Shown: positions 18,312 to 22,682 of the stretch, in pieces
How the letters are laid out: the number at the start of each line of letters is the position of its first letter
Position numbering within the stretch: position 1 is the stretch's first letter
Assembly: GCF_001186125.1 (NCBI RefSeq)
Contig: NW_014040451.1
Span: 101,447-124,128, forward strand
Source of the DNA: Sphaeroforma arctica JP610
Lineage: Eukaryota > Opisthokonta > Ichthyosporea > Ichthyophonida
Length of the DNA stretch: 22,682 bases
Direction: 5' to 3'
The notes under the pieces: generated by a model
Databases searched by the model: none
What the model saw: only the letters and a program-made list of their open reading frames with translations
Told to the model about the DNA's origin: nothing
Position numbers and translations under genes: made by a program

Positions 18312-19790
18312 TCAAAGATATTTTCCTAGCATGAAGGCTGCGGCGCTGACGGCGACTGTGACAAAGGCAAAATAGTGCATTCGGTTCAGACTACTCATCA
18401 CAACACCAGGAATGTGACGGTGTGCGATCTACATCACAGCCATATCGGCTTTTGTTTGGGGAGAGTAACGTGCCTTCAAGTCATTGAAATTCGAGTTGAT
18501 CATAATAGACTTCATGTGACTAAACTCTACAAAACCTTGGTAGCCATGGTACTTGCCGCTACCCGAATTACCTACCCCTCCAAATGGAAGGTTCTCGTTC
18601 AGCATGAACGTAATGGTATCATTGAACTGGAGACTACCCGCAGATACGTTCATGAACTTTTCCTGCACGTGTCCGTCATGTGTGAAGGCATACATGGCAA
18701 GTGGTTCTCTTGTTAGAATAGAATCTATCGCTTTCTCAACGCCATCTACACGTAAGATAGGCAATATGGGACCAAATATCTCCTCTTGCATACAAGCAGA
18801 AGCGTGGTATGCCTCAGTGTCTGTCCTAAAGTCTAATAGAGTAGGTGCGGTATAGAAATCTGAAGCATCGGTTTCGCCACCATGAACTATGTACTTGCTA
18901 TCGCGGTTGATCATCTTGGATAAACGCTTGTGATGTGCTAGTACCTTCGCCATACGCCCAAACGCCCTATCTTGCTGCGGATCGACGCCATACTGAGCAA
19001 CAATCGTTTCCTTCAGCGTACTGATGAAAGCTTCGGCGATTGAGCTGTCTACGAACATGTGATCGGGACGTATACACGTCTGCCCTGCATTTAGGCCCAA
19101 AGACCCTCACACATTGCGCTTGGCAGCTACTGCTAGATTGGCTTATTTGCCAAAGTACACCGGTGATTTGCCACCTAGTTCCAGTATACATTGGGACCAG
19201 ATTGGTGCACCTGCTTTGGCTACCATGCGGCCAAGCCCGGGCGAACCGGTTGCAAAAATAACATCCCAGCGCATTGACAAAAAATCCTGTAGCTCGTCAA
19301 AGCCACCAGAAACCATGCTGACAACTTGATTGTCCATGTACTTCGAAATTAGTTCACACAGAAGTTTCATCGTCTCGGGCGAGTGTGTTTCAGCTCCCGT
19401 TTTGACAACAACTACATTGCCGGCTGCAATGCTTGCAGCCATGGGATCGGCGATGAGTGTGATCGGATAATTCTAGCAACCGATTGTCAGGGCCGTGCCC
19501 ATAAGTTCCGGTTTAATCATTGAGGTGGCCGGATAGTTGAAAACGTCAGTGTCCACGTGAGTTGCCCTTGACCAGCTATCAACATTGGCTATCATGCTAT
19601 CGATGCCGTTGATTGAGGCTTGTGTCTCCGCTAACCAAACCTCCTCGGGACTCTTTTTCAAATCCGCATACACAGCCTTCTGGATAGCTTCCTCATTTTG
19701 ACTGATCATTCTTCTGAGAGCCTGGAATTGACTCTTTCTCCAGTTTAATGGAAGTGTGGTGCCTGCCCTGAAAGCTGTGCTAGCTCGCAT
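18312..19790 (-). pseudogene. ALDH3-type aldehyde dehydrogenase frame interrupted by four in-frame stops
   Basis: One continuous frame of about 493 codons encodes a class-3 aldehyde dehydrogenase (aldehyde to acid with NAD(P)+), like fatty aldehyde dehydrogenase and bacterial AlkH. In order: FRAGTTLPLNWRK, NYP, ASIAAGN, VIFATGSPGLGR, the general-base Glu in LELGGKSP, the catalytic Cys in NAGQTC, EEIFGPILP, LPFGGVGNSGSG. Four stops interrupt it: TAG at 19475-19473 where the family has Trp before NYP, TAA at 19145-19143, TGA at 19109-19107 where it has Trp, and TAG at 18431-18429 before a hydrophobic tail (YFAFVTVAVSAAAFML) ending TGA at 18314-18312. There is no frameshift. The first ATG in frame is at 19790 and cuts slightly into the usual N-terminus; the frame is open upstream to about 19845 without another ATG. 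Most likely a young pseudogene. It is head-to-head with the GMC dehydrogenase. Confidence 0.85.
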
Positions 19791-20734
19791 ATGAGTATCA
19801 GCGGCACAGATCGACAATTCGACGCCTTTGTAGTTTGGTTTACCATTTTATGTAAAAAATATTTTGATGGACAATGTTGTTGATTTATCGACATGACAAT
19901 AGTCTCTGTATTGCAGTATGCCTTAAATACTTTCGCATGCAGTAAGCAAGAATGTAATTCTTAAGAATGTTGTATTCCATCTGACTACACATCAGTTTTG
20001 CAACCTTTCTGCAGAGGCCAGAGATTACACTCAACTTCTCAAGTCACAAAAGGTTTGAACTGTGAACATGACGTCCGAATTTCAGGATAAAACTTAAAAG
20101 TCAAAGGAGCACACATACATGCATCATACTACTTTGTTACAATCGTCCGTACTCCGAGTCCTATTATGGCAAAGAGGGCTCTCGAGAGTTGAATGTTGCT
20201 GATATGATATATCATACTTCATAATATTTAGCTGCTTGTAAATTGAACAAAGGCTATGTATGGCTGTATGCTGCTATGTTGAGAATTGATAACCGACGGA
20301 GATCAACAGTTGTATTTATTTTTGGGATCCAGAATTCCGGAGTTTCACTGAATATCACCCGATTGGCGATTGGCGATTTATTTCAAAATTTTCTTGAAAA
20401 AGATTTGTTTCTGAAAAAGCATGTGTGTTAGTGCCACTAGTGCAGATGTACAGATGTTTTATTAATTTATTTACATACATACCGTTTACGGGATAAACCT
20501 TAGCGCTCGTAAGGCTCCGAGCCCTACGCGCGATTGGTTTATGCATTTTATATAGAGCTACATATACGCTACGTCAGTTTGTCTTTTGATTCATGCAAAT
20601 ATCGATCGCTGGATGCACCGCAGTATGGCTACAAAAGTCTGCTGTCTGATATTGAAGCGCTCAATCAAGTCTTTATAATCACCAGAGTATAATTAATAGT
20701 TTACATTTGCATAATCAACTAACGACTATTTAAA
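19791..20734. promoter_or_regulatory. Divergent upstream region between the ALDH and GMC genes
   Basis: The 944 bases between the two head-to-head genes hold no coding frame I can support. Two perfect palindromes sit 14 bases apart: CTCTCGAGAG (20179-20188) and TATGATATATCATA (20203-20216). They have the form of dimeric regulator sites; function is inferred only. The GMC leader just before the ATG is A/T-rich (ATTTAAAATG). Confidence 0.35.
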
Positions 20735-22467
20735 ATGTCACTCTCAAAGTCTCTTCGATCTCTCCCTGCTTCTACTAAGCAGGTCTACGACTATGTGGTT
20801 GTTGGTGGCGGAAGTGCCGGCTGTGTAATGGCCAATCGTCTCTCATCGAACCCCAACGTGCGAGTGGCATTACTGGAGACAGGCTCAGATGATAACACAC
20901 CGCTCATCCGCAACCCCAGTGGGTTTTTCTGGACCGTTCCCTACAGTAAAAAGTACAACCATCGATACTGGACAACACCTCAGAAGAACTGTAATGGTAG
21001 GAACATGTTCCAGCCTCGTGGTCGCGGAGTCGGCGGCTCCTCTGCGATTAACGCTATGGTATATATTCGCGGCTTGAAATATGACTTCACCAAGTTGTGG
21101 GCTGAGGAGAATAAATGCAACGGTTGGGAATGGGAGAATGTGCTACCCATTTTCAAGGAATTGGAGAATAATGATACGCTCAAAAATAACCCATTCCACG
21201 GTAACGAAGGTCCTCTTCATGTGCGGACACAGAATCACATTGGCCCATACAGTAAGCGCATTGTCAAAGCAGGCAACGAGTTGGGATGGAAAACAACCGA
21301 TGACTTCAATGGAGCAGACCAGTCTGGAATAGGGTATTATCAGTACACACAGACCAAGGGCGGGCGCTGCAGCACTGGTGTTGCCTTTCTGACCCCAGAG
21401 GTCCGAGCTCGCCCAAATTTGGATGTTATTGTTGATGCTCATACGACAAAGGTACTCACGGAAGGCAAACGGGCGACTGGAGTGCATGCAGTGGTATCAG
21501 GCAGCTCAGATTCTGCTAACCCCGTAACATTCGAAGCGAAAAATGAAGTTGTCCTGTGCGGTGGTGCATTTAACAGTCCACAGTTACTGATGCTCTCAGG
21601 AATTGGCCCTAAGGACCAGCTTACTAAGCACGGAATTGATGTGTACATGAATTGCCAGGAGTAGGCCAGAATCTTCAGGATCATGCCGATATCTGCGTGA
21701 ATGCAAAAACTTCGAGAATAAGTATGCCCCTGCAAATCGGGCTAACCAACCTACCAAGTCAGATCAAGCACTTCGTCCTAGGTCTTTTCAAGAAAGAAGG
21801 AGTGTTCATGGGAGACAATCAAATGATCGGCTCATTTTTCAAAAGCAAGCCTGACATTCCCGCTAATGATATCCAAATGCATGTCGCACCCTTCTACTAC
21901 AAAGATCATGGTGCCACTTTAAGATACGGTGGTGGCATCTCGGTCAAATCGTGCTATATGCGGCCCGAGTCTCGCGGGACGGTCGGTCTTAATTCGGCTG
22001 ACCCAATGGAGGGGCCACTGATTGACCCCAACTACTACGACGTGCCCGCCGACTTTGACCCCATGGTGGCTGCAGTACGAAAAAGCATCGAGCTGATTCA
22101 AACCAAGACCCTAGCAGAAGATAACCTGGTGGTCAGTGGATTTGGCGATAAGAATGTTAACAACCTTACCGACAGCGACATCAAGGAGTATCTGCGTGAA
22201 AATACCGAATCCACCTACCACCCGGTATCTACCTGTAAAATGGGTCCATCATCAGATCCTATGGCAGTGGTTGATCACTCCAATGGTCTGAAAGTACACG
22301 GAATGGAAGGACTTAGAGTGGTCGACGCCTCCGTCATGCCTACAGTAGTATCTGGAAACACGAATGCACCTACCATGGTAATAGCCCAGAAAGCTTACAA
22401 TCAAATGGTTGGTCAGGATAGAGTTGTCGATGTCACCGATGCACCACTAGTAGCTATTCAATTGTAA
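20735..22467 (+). pseudogene. GMC alcohol/choline dehydrogenase (AlkJ/BetA type) with one frameshift
   Basis: FAD-dependent GMC oxidoreductase that would oxidise an alcohol (choline or aliphatic) to the aldehyde. The first part (20735-21660) has the FAD dinucleotide motif GGGSAG (residues 24-29), E48 for ribose binding, the GMC signature around PRGRGVGGSSAINAMVYIRG (about 94-113), and LCGGAFNSPQLLMLSGIG. Frame is then lost: GIDVYM is followed by a TAG at 21661-21663, while LPGVGQNLQDHAD continues from 21652 in another frame. One base is missing between about 21646 and 21654. The second part carries YHPVSTCKMG (catalytic His) and VVDASVMPTVVSGNTNAPT (second catalytic Asn/His site) to TAA at 22465-22467. 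Combined length about 577 codons is normal for the family. The lesion could be a young loss-of-function change, an assembly error or, less likely, programmed frameshifting. Confidence 0.88.
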
Positions 22468-22682
22468 GTCGTGCTGACAAGACGTAGGTCGTTCTTACCA
22501 CACATTCTTCTAACATCCTAAAAATATCATAGTACCGATATTAATTCAATATTATCAAGTAAACGCAACCTAATAGTTTATTGCAATATAATACAAATGC
22601 ATTTTTTTATCGTTGCGTATACCTTTAATTGTACATTGTGCACAGATGAAACAGCCATACATATATATATATATATAATAAA
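22468..22682 (+). other. GMC gene 3' flank with polyadenylation signal and (TA)n
   Basis: This is A/T-rich DNA with no gene. (TA)n occurs at about 22661-22676 and AATAAA is formed by the last six bases (22677-22682), about 210 bases past the GMC stop. It may be this gene's polyadenylation signal. Confidence 0.4.

Noticed and set aside
1-22682. CRISPR arrays, bacterial operons, rRNA genes and recognisable transposase, reverse transcriptase or integrase genes
   Set aside because: None seen. Repeats present are microsatellites, a local tandem duplication and short palindromes; no mobile-element protein motif was found in the frames examined.

Overview
This is a nuclear eukaryotic window. One gene is split by nine spliceosomal introns with GT-AG or GC-AG ends, AATAAA signals lie just past two stop codons on the minus strand, and non-coding DNA is AT-rich and full of (TA)n/(CA)n microsatellites, while coding DNA is clearly more GC-rich. 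The two ribosome-biogenesis proteins look opisthokont-like (DDX21/DDX50-type Gu helicase with a GUCT domain and RGG tail; NVL/Rix7-type double AAA ATPase). A unicellular opisthokont relative would fit, but the sequence alone does not settle the lineage.

Layout. 287-481 (minus): first exon of a secreted-protein gene that runs off the left edge. 1864-3477 (minus): intact intronless gene for a secreted, glycosylation-rich protein of 537 aa with no recognised family. 4075-4232 (plus): a weak candidate exon with a COMM-domain-like tail. 4233-5729: no gene, but a cluster of palindromes. 5846-13056 (minus): ten-exon DDX21/DDX50-like RNA helicase, 750 aa after splicing; all phases join and one intron is GC-AG. 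13057-13655: shared divergent upstream region. 13656-16784 (plus): intronless NVL/Rix7-like ATPase, 1042 aa. 16785-18311: no gene, with microsatellites. 18312-19790 (minus): ALDH3-type aldehyde dehydrogenase reading frame interrupted by stops. 19791-20734: divergent upstream region with palindromes. 20735-22467 (plus): GMC alcohol/choline dehydrogenase with one frameshift. The right edge ends in (TA)n and AATAAA.

Functional themes. The helicase and the ATPase are both nucleolar 60S/rRNA-processing factors transcribed head-to-head from about 600 bp. The GMC oxidoreductase and the aldehyde dehydrogenase are also head-to-head and would make a two-step alcohol to aldehyde to acid route, resembling the bacterial AlkJ/AlkH pair. 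Both genes of this pair are damaged: the ALDH has four in-frame stops and no frameshift, and the GMC gene lacks one base. Decay of a dispensable oxidation module is the simplest reading; recoding or RNA editing of the ALDH is a less likely but testable alternative. I did not find a clearly new multi-gene system.
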